NCBI GenBank assembly: GCA_031257915.1 | Contig: JAIRNR010000020.1 | Location: forward strand, 1-42,510 | Origin: Bacteroidales bacterium | GTDB lineage: Bacteria; Bacteroidota; Bacteroidia; Bacteroidales; P3 | Length of the DNA stretch: 42,510 nt | Direction: 5' to 3' | Part shown: piece by piece, positions 20,614 through 33,100 of the stretch | How positions within the stretch are numbered: the stretch's first letter is position 1 | Layout: each line of letters begins with the position of its first letter | Notes under the pieces: generated by a model | Database searches by the model: none | What the model was told of the DNA's origin: nothing | What the model saw: the letters and a program-made list of their open reading frames with translations, nothing else | Program-made: the position numbers and the translations under genes

Positions 20614-23600
20614 CGCTGTCTGTTCATTATTACTATTGCTTCCTTGACTGTAATTCTATCTCCATTGTGAAAAGCGGCAACATAACATTCTCTTCCGCCT
20701 TTAATAAGTTTATTGACAATTTCACGCGCAGTATCAAGATCTTCATAATCACCACCCACATTATACCTGTAAAGACCATCTTTATCCATATAATATGAAA
20801 TTTCATAAGCGGGATCTATATTCAATACGTCTTTGTAATAGTCAAGCGGGTTATCAAGAGGAACTTTAAACGCCCCGATTTGAACTCTGAATATCACTCC
20901 TTTTTTCGCTATCAGCGGCTCTTCGCTAACCTGATATGTTGCATCGCCGGCTTTAATATTTTTAGCAAACGGAAAAACGAGTTTAAATGTTACCCTTCTA
21001 TTCAAACGGTGTTCGTCTTCGGTGCTTGCATTTACAATTAGAGGATTTGATTTACCGTAAGATTTTCCTTTTATACGGTCAGTGTCGAATCCCTTTCTTT
21101 CAAGATATGAAAGGGCTTGATTAAGACGGCGGTCGGTGAGATTTTTATTATATTCATCGCTTCCTCTTTCATCGGCATACGCACTTACTTCAACCTGTAT
21201 TTGAGGATTTTTGAGCGCAATAATAATCATGCGGTCAAGTTCGCGGGCAGCGTCTTTAATTAAAGAATCCTTATTAAAGTCAAAATACAAATTATTGACG
21301 TATGTTTCGTCGTTTAATTCCGAAAGTTTAGGCGCACACTCATAAACTATATAATCTTTCGTTATAATTGTTTTGCGTACATCTGAAATATCTATGTTTT
21401 TTGGCAACGACGACATATCCCCTTTTGAATCAATTGTTGTAACGTCTATACCGTAATTCGTGTTGGGGGTAAGGTCGAGATACGTACGCTGTCCGGCATT
21501 GTTTGTAAGAGTGATTAAAGTTTTGTCATCCCCTGCACTTACATAAAACGGCTCGCCGATATTACGTCTTTTGGTTTTTTCGGAACATGCCTCGCATTTT
21601 GCATTTGCAGGCAATACGCGCAAGTTGGAACGTCTTAAAGGATCGTTTACACGCTTTTTATAATCGTCCACTGCACGCTGGTCTGCGGTGGATATATCTT
21701 TACGATTTTTTGTAATAGCCTCAACAATCTGCTTTGCCGACATATCGTCGTTTACATATTGCGTTAAATCTTGCTTTGCTACCGGCTGCTTTACGGGCAT
21801 TTGATCCGGATTCCGAATACCTCTGTGTTGCTCATAAGGCTGTGTGGAGGATGGTTCGTCAAACGGATTATACTGCGGTTGCGGCTGCTCTGCTTGCGGC
21901 TGCTGCGGTTGTGATTGCTGCGGTTGTTCTATTTGCGGTTGCTGCGGCTGTGATTGCTGCGGTTGTTCTACTTGCGGTCGCTGCGGCTGTGATTGCTGCG
22001 GTCGCTCTACTTGCGGTTGCTGCGGTTGTGATTGCTGCGGTTGTTCTACTTGCGGTCGCTGCGGCTGTGATTGCTGCGGTTGTTCTATTTGCGGTTGCTG
22101 CGGCTCATACGCGGCAGGCTCCACCACTGCTTCGGGTTGCTCCACCACTTCGGACTGCGGTTCAATGTAAGTCAAATCACCGACCGAATCACCGTAAATA
22201 GAATCACTGTACATCGGTTCACCATAGACAGACTCACTATATACAGCGTATTTATCATAATCAACAGCCGTACTTATTTTAACATCGGAAATATCAATAT
22301 CTTTCGGTCTTTTACTCTTAGCCTTTACATCCGATTGCGGCTGTTCTCTTGTTATAAAAGTACTTTTTTGTACAACACTCTCTTTCGTAAGATAAAAATC
22401 TTTTTTCTCTTTTACGATAACAGGCAATACGGATGAAATGGAATCAAGATAAAGCGTATCAGTTTTTGAAATATATCCGTCGGATACTGCCGTTAAAACA
22501 TATACCCCCGCTGAAAGTCCGTTTATGGAATAAACTCCCTTATAGTCGGGCTGCACAGTATCATCTTTAAACATTATCGTATATGGTGCGAGTATTGCGC
22601 CTGTCACAGAATCATAAACAGTTCCGTTTAATTGAATTATTGCACTGGCTTTATCAAACAGATAAAGATTATCTGTTATACCGTATTTTGTCGGACGGTT
22701 AGATGAGAAAATAACATTTCTGTGATTTTTATCGTAAACAAGACCGTGATCGTCATAAGAGGAGTTTATCGGTGCGGGAAGATGTTCCACGCTCTTGACT
22801 GTTTTACGGTCTTTATCTAATTTTACCATGTACATATCAAGACCGCCAAAGCCGACCTTTCCATTAGACGAATAAACAAAAGTATAATTGTCGAGCCATT
22901 GCGGAAACGATTCCGTTTGAGGTGTGTTTACTAATGAGCCGAAACGATACGGCTGCCCCCAGTCTTTGTCCACAATGACTTGCGGATTTGCTTTTTCTCC
23001 TTTCTTGGGTTTGATTATTTTAGGAGCAGCTTTTTTGGCATTTTTTGCAGCCTGTTTTGGAGTAGATACTCTTGTTGATTTCTTTGTTCCTTTACTTCCC
23101 TGCGATACTTTTTGTACAATCCAAATGTCGGTGCCTGTACCTCTATCTATATCTTTTACGGTAAAAAGAAGCGCGTTACCATCGGGAGAAATACTCGGAT
23201 GACCAACGTTACCGCCGAAAACAGTCCCTCCCACCGTATAATTAAATTGAAATTCCCCAAGATTAGACCAGTTATTACCGCCCATTTGCTGCACCGTATA
23301 GATACCGTTCTTATCTTCCATGCTCAACATAAAATACGCAGTATTGCTTTTGCCGTCAAAAGAAAACGTTCCTATATTGCCATCTATCGGAAATTGCCCC
23401 TTTAACAGAACCGGATTAACCCATGCTTTTTGACCGCCGTCATAAGTAGCGTAGAAAAGACGTGAATATGATTGACCTGTTCCGGGGTCTATTTCCATTT
23501 TTGTACCGGGTATAAAACGCGAAGAAGAAAATACTAACTGGTCGTTAAACAATCCTGTTCCGTAATCGCTAAAAGGAGTATTTACCGCAGATAACGGATA

Positions 23601-24140
23601 AACATCGCTCATTGAAATCGGCGAAATATCATGATTATTTCTATTTGCCCTTACAAGTTCTGCCGATTCTTTAAGAACGTTTACAAGTGTATCTTTCACA
23701 CCTGTTATCCGAATGGCTTCCATTACTTCATCAAAATCGTTAAGACGACCGACAGTAAGCAATACCCTTGCATATTCTTTCAAAAATTGAAAATCACGAT
23801 AACCCTTATCCCAGACCATGCTAAAATAATCATAGGCGTTTTTATGATGATTTAAAAACAATTGCGACTGACCAATCTTATAGTAAACCAACGGCTGCAA
23901 AGACACATCTTTTACAAAAGAAAGTGCACGCAGATACTTATCGTAAGCGTCGGCGTATGTTTCCTTTGCAACAGCTTCGTCGCCCTTTTTTATTCTCGCT
24001 CTTGCCATTGCAGGCAATTTATTTATTGATGTAAGTGTTTTTTCCGACGAAGCCGTTTGGGACACCTGTACGGCAGGTGCGGCAGATACAATCCACACAC
24101 CTGTTACTATTGCAAAAAATAAAATAAAATATTTCCTCAT
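20610..24140 (-). CDS. PorE-like protein: TPR, PD40 propeller, carboxypeptidase-like, OmpA and SPOR domains
   Basis: The 1176-aa exported product (signal peptide MRKYFILFFAIVTGVWIVSA) has in order TPR-like helices (about 45-170), a WD40/PD40-like beta-propeller (about 185-500, e.g. GHPSISPDGNALLFTVKDID), a carboxypeptidase-regulatory-like domain (about 505-575), a Gln/Pro-rich repeat linker (about 680-755), an OmpA-C peptidoglycan-binding domain (about 940-1050, LYFDFNKDSL, VSAYADERGSDEYN, NRRVTFKLVF) and a C-terminal SPOR domain (about 1080-1176, FRVQIGAFKV). The TPR-propeller-CRD-OmpA order is that of the T9SS protein PorE, which links the trans-envelope complex to peptidoglycan. Differences are the SPOR domain, the repeat linker and a signal peptide without a lipobox. 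It lies 3 bp after the giant cargo gene. Confidence 0.88.
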   Translation of the reverse strand: MRKYFILFFAIVTGVWIVSAAPAVQVSQTASSEKTLTSINKLPAMARARIKKGDEAVAKETYADAYDKYLRALSFVKDVSLQPLVYYKIGQSQLFLNHHKNAYDYFSMVWDKGYRDFQFLKEYARVLLTVGRLNDFDEVMEAIRITGVKDTLVNVLKESAELVRANRNNHDISPISMSDVYPLSAVNTPFSDYGTGLFNDQLVFSSSRFIPGTKMEIDPGTGQSYSRLFYATYDGGQKAWVNPVLLKGQFPIDGNIGTFSFDGKSNTAYFMLSMEDKNGIYTVQQMGGNNWSNLGEFQFNYTVGGTVFGGNVGHPSISPDGNALLFTVKDIDRGTGTDIWIVQKVSQGSKGTKKSTRVSTPKQAAKNAKKAAPKIIKPKKGEKANPQVIVDKDWGQPYRFGSLVNTPQTESFPQWLDNYTFVYSSNGKVGFGGLDMYMVKLDKDRKTVKSVEHLPAPINSSYDDHGLVYDKNHRNVIFSSNRPTKYGITDNLYLFDKASAIIQLNGTVYDSVTGAILAPYTIMFKDDTVQPDYKGVYSINGLSAGVYVLTAVSDGYISKTDTLYLDSISSVLPVIVKEKKDFYLTKESVVQKSTFITREQPQSDVKAKSKRPKDIDISDVKISTAVDYDKYAVYSESVYGEPMYSDSIYGDSVGDLTYIEPQSEVVEQPEAVVEPAAYEPQQPQIEQPQQSQPQRPQVEQPQQSQPQQPQVERPQQSQPQRPQVEQPQQSQPQQPQIEQPQQSQPQQPQAEQPQPQYNPFDEPSSTQPYEQHRGIRNPDQMPVKQPVAKQDLTQYVNDDMSAKQIVEAITKNRKDISTADQRAVDDYKKRVNDPLRRSNLRVLPANAKCEACSEKTKRRNIGEPFYVSAGDDKTLITLTNNAGQRTYLDLTPNTNYGIDVTTIDSKGDMSSLPKNIDISDVRKTIITKDYIVYECAPKLSELNDETYVNNLYFDFNKDSLIKDAARELDRMIIIALKNPQIQVEVSAYADERGSDEYNKNLTDRRLNQALSYLERKGFDTDRIKGKSYGKSNPLIVNASTEDEHRLNRRVTFKLVFPFAKNIKAGDATYQVSEEPLIAKKGVIFRVQIGAFKVPLDNPLDYYKDVLNIDPAYEISYYMDKDGLYRYNVGGDYEDLDTAREIVNKLIKGGRECYVAAFHNGDRITVKEAIVIMNRQR
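21874..22106 (-). repeat. 39-bp tandem repeats encoding a Gln/Pro linker
   Basis: On the minus strand the repeat encodes five complete 13-residue units of the type EQPQQSQPQRPQV plus partial units at both ends. Units mostly alternate PQRPQ and PQQPQ, giving a weaker 78-bp period. It lies between the carboxypeptidase-like and OmpA domains of the PorE-like protein and would be an extended, length-variable spacer. Copy number probably changes easily by slippage. Confidence 0.9.
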
Positions 24141-24143
24141 ACT

Positions 24144-27100
24144 TTAAAATACGGTTACTACCCCTTTTTGAATAAATTGTTCTCCCTCTTCATTCTCTAC
24201 CGTTATCACGTAAAGATATTCCCCTCTTGCCACTGTTTTTCCTTTATACATTCCATCCCATCCTTCTTTATTCTCTGACTTGAATATTTCTACTCCCCAA
24301 CGATTAAAAATAAGCAAATCCACACCTTTCATAAACACATCGTTTACTCCATCGCCATTGGGAGAAAATGCATTCGGAAGATTATTATTAAATTCACTGT
24401 TAAGTGTTATTGAAAGAACCGTATCTGCGATGCAGCCTGTAATCGTATCTTTAACAATTATTAAAATATCTTCGTTTTTAAATAACGGTTTTGTTTTATT
24501 GCTGTTTGATAATGTGTCTTCGGAAAGCATTACATCGTCGGGCGTAGAGGACCAGTGATACGAATATCCGCCTCTGCCGTTATACCCTGCTACTTCAATA
24601 CCGACGGAAGTTCCTATGGGAACATTCGGTTCGCGTTTGGGACGTATAATTTCCAAATCAACATAATTAACGAGTATTGCTATGTATTGCGTATCGTAAT
24701 TTGAAATATCTGTTGATTGCGATAAATCGGCATTGTAAACAGTTGTCGTGTCGCACCCGATAATCATTAACTTGACCGTATCCCCTGCTGCAACTATGCT
24801 TTCACTGTTTGATGTCAAAGAAGTATCAAAAATGTAGTCGCCGTTTTCATCTGCAATATACCACCGGTAATTGTACTTTGATGTATTGCCGCCGTAAGCG
24901 TGCACTGTAAGAGTTATTGTTTCATACAGACATCCGTTGACAAAAGAATCGGAAATCATCGTAAACGTGCTGTCAACAAAAACATGCACCGTATCTGTTG
25001 CCGCACAACAACTGCTGCGCATATAAAAAGGCAGAGCGGTATCTGATAATACAGGTTTTTCTTTTACAACCAATATAAATTCCTCTATCGGTTTTACAAG
25101 TGTTCGCGTATATGTTTTTCCACTTAAAGTATCTGTAAAAATTCTCCACTCAGGAATTGTATTCCATGAAATATCATAATTGGAAACAGGAGGAGGGGTG
25201 ACGCTAACAAGAATAAGTTCCACACTGTCTTTTCCATAGACAACATTTGACGGGTCCGCCATACCTGCAACGGAAAACGAATATGGTGCAACTGCCGTAT
25301 AAACCGGATCTATGCTTCCGCAAGAATTTTTACCCGTAAGCATCAATGTCGCCGAGACAGTATCGGAAGGGGAAATAAAACGAACATAATTGAAACTGTC
25401 TGCAAAATTATAATCTAATATTCTCCACCCGAAAGTATCGGAAATATACCATGTATAGATAACAGCATTTTTATAATGATTGCTGTCAAAAGCAATGTAT
25501 GCGTAACCCGTATCGTCTATACAAAAATGGTTAAATGAAGGTTGATATGAAAAGTTATCCGCAACGTCAATTGCCAAAACAGTAATTACGGTATCTTTGC
25601 CATAGCAGCTGTTAAATGTTGTTACATTTACCGTTATCGGCACCGGTGTACCGCCGACAACAGGATTTAAAACAGTTGCGGAGTCATTTCTTATTGAACT
25701 TTCGGGACGGTCAAATATATTTGAATCCGGCGCAAAAATTGTCCATACGGCAGAATCAATATTATCGTCAGGCATTAAAACAAAGGAAAACACTGTGTCG
25801 TTAATACAGGGAAACATATTTTTTAAGACGGCAGCCGAAGCCGAATCGCGCACATAAACAATTTCAGTCAAAGTATCACTCGGTCCGCACGCGCCAAGCC
25901 GTTCGTAATATACTCCTATTTTTTGTTCTCCCGCACTGTGAATATCAAAATGAATGGACACCGGATTTATTTGCGCATTTGATGTATCCCATTCCGGCGG
26001 ATAAACCCAGTATAACGAATATATATCAGGATCATAATAACCCGCGAGAGAAGCATCCACACCTGTATTTACACATGGATTAGTATCGCTTACGGTAATA
26101 ATATCATCAACACTGTCCCGCTTATTTAATGTTATCCATAATGAAAACGGTGTTTGCGCTTCGCCGCACATTGCAGTCGGATAACAGCGCAATTCCGCTC
26201 TGTCGCCGCCGTACGGAGTTACCATAACCGTTATTACGGAATCTGTCGTGCTGCCGACAGCACTCCAGCCATTGGGCAATTCCCAGCGATATTTTATATT
26301 GCCATAGTCTTCGTCAGGGTCGGGAATTGCATAATATGTCTGCTCGGTGTAATAACAAACAAAACTGTCGCCGTCTATCCTGCCGTTAATTGTGGGTGTG
26401 CTGCCGATAACAAAATAGTGAGTGTCTCTAACAAAATAACCACTGCAATTTTCAGAACGGTTCTTAGGCAAAATAACAAGCATGATGGTATCCGGAATAC
26501 TGTGCATTATGAACAGTTTTACAGGGTCGGGGGTAACAGTCGTATCATGGATAACCTCGCTGCCGCTACTTGCATAAAAAGTGTAATCGTAACTTGACAC
26601 ATAATCATTGCAAATAATGTCTAATATAATAATGCTGTCTATGCAGGCATAAGTTGTATCGCCGACCATGTAAGCACGAGCAGTATCAACAGGGATTACC
26701 GTAATTTTTGACGCTAATGCCGTATCGGAAATAATAAGAAAGCCGTCGCCGCAAGTATCTTCCGCACGAACGATAATGTCGCCGCGTGTCGAACCTGCAA
26801 TAACTCTCACAATACTGCCGCCTCCCGTAATGACATTGCTGAGAGAGGGCAGTATTTTCCATGTTGTATCGGGAAACTGCCAACTGTATCCGGCAGCACC
26901 TTCGGTAGAATGTACCGCATACACAACCTCGGTTCCCGCGCACGGCTCAATAATATTAGTGTCGGTCGAAGATGCAATAAATCCGTTATTCGGCAGAGGC
27001 AGTTTTTGAGTAAACATTAAATCCGACTGCACTCCATTCGGCGTATAGTAACTGCAAATCCGGCATAAGGAATCGGTAACCGGCACGACGATAATATAAC

Positions 27101-30100
27101 CATCGCCTGCATAAACGCCTTCGCTATTGCTGTCGGGATAATTTGCAGCCGCTATAACAACCACAACAGGTCCGTTCGTATCTTGCGGCACTGCGGAATC
27201 AAATACCCATCCTTCAGGCAGGAACCAGCGGTAAGCGGGCGAAGCAGACGGATTTTCAACCGAAAGTGTATAAATTTCTCCATCGCAATGTTTGTAACGT
27301 TCGGGAGTAATTAAAATTTTTCCAAGAGAGGCTGCCTCTGCGGTATCTACTATTTTAAGCCGTATTGTAAGAGTATCGCTGAATGTGTTGCATTCAACCC
27401 AGCGTGAAGCAACTTTTATTTCAACCCAGTCGCCTGCAACTGCAGATGCATTGCAAACAACAGTTGCAATATTGTCGGATGAATCCGTATCGGATAAAAT
27501 ATCCGCTGAAAGATTTATATTCCATTCGTAATACAGAGATGATGTATCGCCCTGCCCATCTGAAATACTCAGTTGCATACCGTTTGTATGCAGGCAAACA
27601 GAATCAATTACCGTATCGCCGCTTATGTCTAAACCATCATACCACACCGGAACAGGACGTTGCGGTCTTTGATGAATATCCGTAATATACAAAGTATCGG
27701 AGACGACGCTCTCGCCGCAACCGTTACGCGCATATACGGTTACTTTGCCTGTCGTCAGTAATTCGGACGGTTGTTTATTTGCAAGCGATGTTGTTACACT
27801 GTAAGGGTTCCACGGAAAGTTCCAAACGTATTCTATTGCATTGTCTATCGGCTCCGCAATTTCAAAAACGGTAGAATCACCATCGTCAAAACAAAATGCA
27901 CCATGAACAATAACAGGCGTGTCCGTAATTGCCTGATTGGGGTGTATTACAATTTCATCGGACAATGTTATTCCGCAAATATTTTTTACTCCGACGAAAA
28001 AGGTAAAAGAATCATTGCTTGCGCGGATGTAAAGCGAATCGCTGTTTACCGTAATGTAATCCCACGAAGTAGCCGTATTATCGGGATAAATAAACCATAC
28101 GGAATCAACACTCCAGTGATATGATTGCGGCAAGCCTGTTTCGTACAAAACAGTATCTTCCCCGCAAATGGCAATATCGGCAGGATATTTTTTTGATACA
28201 TTTTCGTAAACAAGCGTACTGTCTAAAAGAATTTCAAAAAAAGTGTCGTTCCTCACCGTAGAAAATGATATAATATCGGCAGGAAATATTTTTACATGTA
28301 ATGTGTCGCCGAAATTCACACATCTTGCATTACGGGCAGTAACATTAAAAATAAAAGCAGTGTCGCGAATATCGCTTTGAGTAACTTTGCAAATACTGTC
28401 TATAATCTCAACATTGCTTGAAACACCTTGTGCAATGCTCCATTTAAACACGAGAGGATTATCAGCGTCAAGTGCATTATGCGTTACGGCAAGCGAAAGT
28501 GTATCATTTACGCAAAGAGTATCCTGAACCTGCGTTCCAATCTGCCCATTTGCAAAATTATACGGAACCGGACTGTGCGGAAGCGTTAAAATGGAATCGT
28601 TATCTATCTTTATACTGTCCGATGAAACACCCAAACCGCACCCATTATACGGTACGGCATAAATATCTCCTGCGGCGAAATCAAGACCATAGAATACTCT
28701 CACGTTTTCTGCCGTGTCAACAAACGGACTCCATGGAAAATACCACACGTAATCGCTTGCCTGAGTAAGCTCGGGTACTTCAATAATTACAGAATCCATT
28801 TGACAAAAGTAAGAAGACGAGGAAGAAATTGACTGCGATGTTAAAGGAAGTGCTTCGCCTGCCGTAATTTTTACTCCATCAATAATTGAATATCCGCAAC
28901 TGTTATGGGTCCGAATTGAAAGAAATATGGAATCAAGCACTCCGACAATCATGTCAAGCGTATCGGAATGTGTTGTGCCGAATAATTTAAATGTTGTTGA
29001 TGCCATTGTGGAATCAGCGGGATTTACGGCGTTGCCGCCGTTCCACATAAAGAAAGCAGAATCAACATTCTGTCCGAATGCTATTTTATTAAAATAATAA
29101 TAAACCGTATCTCTCGCACAAGGGTTTAAAAATGTTATGGGCTTTGATGTTTCCCTGTCAAAAATATAATCACGCAACCGTGTTCCATTGGGAATAATTG
29201 CTGTATCCTTTGAAACTACAACAATAAAAATACTGTCGCCGTAAGATGTACAGAATTTATGACGTGCCGCCGCTGCAACAACAGACTTTTCATAACCGCT
29301 GCTTTTATTGAAAGTACACGATGTATCCGCAGCACTCAGTGTAATTCCGTTCCCCTCAATTACAGACCAGTTATAATATACTCCATAAAAAGTATCATCC
29401 AAATAAGCAAAGTAATCTCTGTCCGAACGCAAACATATCGTATCAAAAACGGAATCGTTTACTGCCAGGTGTCCCCACAGCGATACTCTGTTTGGCGGAG
29501 ACAAGGTGTCTATTATGCGAATTGTGTCGGAGTACGGTCCTGTTTCGCACCTGTTAAATGACAATACATAAACAATGCCGGTGTCATATTTTGTTTCATC
29601 AAATATATATTCTCTGCCTGACGGATTTTCAAGCGCGTCATGAGTTGTATCTGTTTTAATGCCAAACGGAAAATACCATACGAAATCGGTCGCAAACGGC
29701 ACACTGTCCACTTTGAATATTTTCTGTTCGCCATTACAAAGCATAGTGTCAAAAACGCTTATATGCGGCTTTATGCGAATATGCTGTGTCGGAATAATTT
29801 CTACTTTTTTCAGAGATGATACACCGCAATAGCTGCGTGTACGCACACCCAAGTCAAGCGCGTCCGCACCAACCGTAAGAACAAGCGTATCGGAAATACT
29901 CAGAACACGCCAGCCCGAAACATCTATACTGTCGGTACCGGAATTCAAAGTCGTATCTTTTAAATTCCAAAACCATTCAAGCGAATAAACAGATAAATCC
30001 TGTTCCTGATTTAAAATATAATAGACAGTATCGCCCTCGCAAGGGTGAATATCCAACTGTTGCGCAGTATAGCGGGCATCTTTAAACTCACCCGCTACAG

Positions 30101-33100
30101 GAACAGTATCCATTACAATAAAAGTATAATACAGAGTATCGCCGATATTTGTCTGTTCGCAATCGGCTCTGTTTGCAACAACCTTTATAACGGCATTATA
30201 ATGCGATACACCGGGAACCGTAACGCTGTAAAGAGTATCTCTTTTAACGGAAAAACTCGTATCGAGCCAGAAACCGTCATCCGGAAAAATCCACGTAAAT
30301 GATAATAAATCCGTCGGGTCCGAATCATCATTAACCACCACGAGATTTAAAATATCCCGCGCACAGAGAGTATCGTCCCAAACTCCGACTTTAATCGGCG
30401 ACCTTGTATATTTACGCGGATTAACATGCAAACTGTCCCGCCTGTGGAAAGGGTAATTTGCGTAATCAAAATTACAGTGAAAGCTCGTATCTTTTTTGCC
30501 GACAACATAAATGTAACCACTGTCGGCACCGGCAATAACATCAAGTTCAATATAGGGACCACTGATTGCATCGGAATTTTTCGTATAAATGACATTTGAA
30601 TTATTGTCAACAAATTTCCAGTCATCAGGAAGCCGCCATTCATAGCCTTCTGTTTCTGCAGCCGTATCTATTCTGTACGTTATTATATCTCCCTGACAGG
30701 GCGAAGTATCTTCTTTTATGGTTGTTCTCGTGTATGGATGAACTGTTATGTATTTAGACGAAACAGGACTTCCCATTCCACATTTATTTCTTATACGGGC
30801 ATTTATTGTTCCCGAAGCATATCCTGCCTTTGCCGCCACAATCTCACCCAATCCTTTTAGCGGGTCGGATGTATCTTTGGGATTGAAAGTCCATCCGCCG
30901 GGCGCATCCCACACAAGTTCTACCCTGTCGGTTTGAATATATTCCTGAGGGTTTTTGTCTTTACCGGCAAGATCCATTATTGTATATAAAGTGGAAACCG
31001 TATTTATAAGTTCTATTGTTTCGCCTTCGCACAACGTATCGTCATAATCATTTGCACTTGTCCAAAGGTTAAGTATCGGCGAATTTTTAATAGACAGGGT
31101 ATCTATTATGTTGATATGATAAAATGCCGTATCTCCGTTTCCACATTCACTCTCGGCATAAAATCCTATTGCAGCCTTTGTACCTGCATGGCTATATAAA
31201 TTTTCCGATCTGAAACTCGGCATAAATATTGATGTCGTTGCACGGTCTATCGGAGAGGGTGACAGATACGGAGATTCGGTTCCTGTCCATAAATTCCCGA
31301 ATCCGAACATACCGTCAACTACTCTATGACGAATAATCGAATCTCCGGGATTGATTATTTTGAAAATATTAAACTCATTACGATTTGTATTGCACATAAG
31401 AACAGGGAAAATTTGCTTATCCGTCGTTGACGGCGGAGGAGGTGCAAATTCCGGATTGTAGCCAACATGCAAAATACTGTCGTAAAGAAGCGGCTTTGTC
31501 GGGCGGTTTTTCACAAAAACGTAAACATGTTTTCCATTTTGTCCGGTATCTTTTAAGTTTTCAAAACAACCGTTATAAGGATATACAAGAACAGGTATGG
31601 TGTCGCCGGGAGTTACTCCCACATTATCAGGATTTGCACCTGTTGTCATGGAAACACATTCTCCCGGTTTTGGAAGAGTACATGTAACTGTTTCACGAAG
31701 ATTACTCCAGTATTTCGGCAATACCCATGAGAATACACTTGTTTCGGATTTTTTGTACTTATCTTTATCGGGAATTTCTATTTGAAACTCCACATCCTGA
31801 CCTGCACATGCTTGTTGAAACTCTTTTCCGGGTATATACTCCGTATAATTTTTCATCGAGTCAACCCTGAAAAAAGTTTTTGTAAATACCTGAACAAAGT
31901 CAGTGTTATTAGTATCGCTAATACTAATACCGTTTCTTGTGCGGCATTGCGGACATGTAACTTTTACTGAAACAGTAATATCACGCACCGGTTCATTAGG
32001 ATTTTCAAGAACTTTAAAACTTGTTCTGTATGAATTTTCACCAAATTTGTTTGTTGCCCAGCTGCCGATATATGACGTCTGTTGCTCTAATTGCAGCGGA
32101 TCGTAAGACCATTCGTAGTGGAACATATCTTCGCCGCGCAACGTGTCAGGTTCATGGTCGCCTGAAACAAAACCATGCTTGTCTCCAATCTGTAAATACA
32201 AATATCCGTCACCAAAACCATACGATAATTTTTCGTCGGAATCAGGATCTTCTTTTCCCGTTAAATGTTCTTCATTCCATAAATCCGAATAATAAGTACA
32301 GGCATTAAGTTGTAATGAGGAATCAATAAGTGAAATTCTTTTCCAATAGGAGTCACCTGTTCCCGAACCTCCGAGAATTAACGTCAATGCCTGTATCGCA
32401 GAATTACGTTCCGATAAAAAAGCGTTGGTAAAAAGTTTTTTCCTGACAAATTTGTTGATATTGTAAGTCTGTGGTGTTGCTTCGCTGTTTTTGCCATCAA
32501 AGTTTTCGCAGGTATATGGCGTTATTTTTATTGTGCCGCCTACAGGATTAAGAACGTCATTCTTATCATTATCAGCATAAGCCAGGTCCGGACTCCATCT
32601 CCTTACTGCTTCTACGTCATCCAACGCAGGACCCATCTGTAAACCTTTTGCCGAAAAAACTTGCCAGTATCTTCGTAATATTATACCGTAGTTGTTCGTG
32701 TCTTCAGGAACACTAAACGTATTTGAACTGCCCTCGCAGACAAGGTTTTCGGGATAAATTATTTGTGTGATTACACCGGGCTGTTCTGCTTTTTTGTAAA
32801 GTGGAACTATTTTAAATATGGATATAGTACCGCCAACACTCGCCATATCTGCCCAAACCGTATCCGTTGCCGGATCTTCGATTAAATTAAGTATCAACGT
32901 ATCATACTTGGCTCCCTTAGAAAACCAATATCCCTCGTTGCTTAATGAAGAGCCTACCCTCCATTCGACATTGCCCGTTGCGCCCTCAACATAAAGCTGC
33001 AAAGTATGGTCCTGCGCAAATCCGCAAAACGGACCGTCAGGGTTAGCATGATCCACCCTTATATTATAAACCTGCGCCGTTAATATCGTTTGCGACAAAA

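Noticed and set aside
21844-22170. A cysteine-rich 108-aa plus-strand frame
   Set aside because: It is the antisense reading of the Gln/Pro repeat in the PorE-like gene; the repeated codons create the cysteines by chance.
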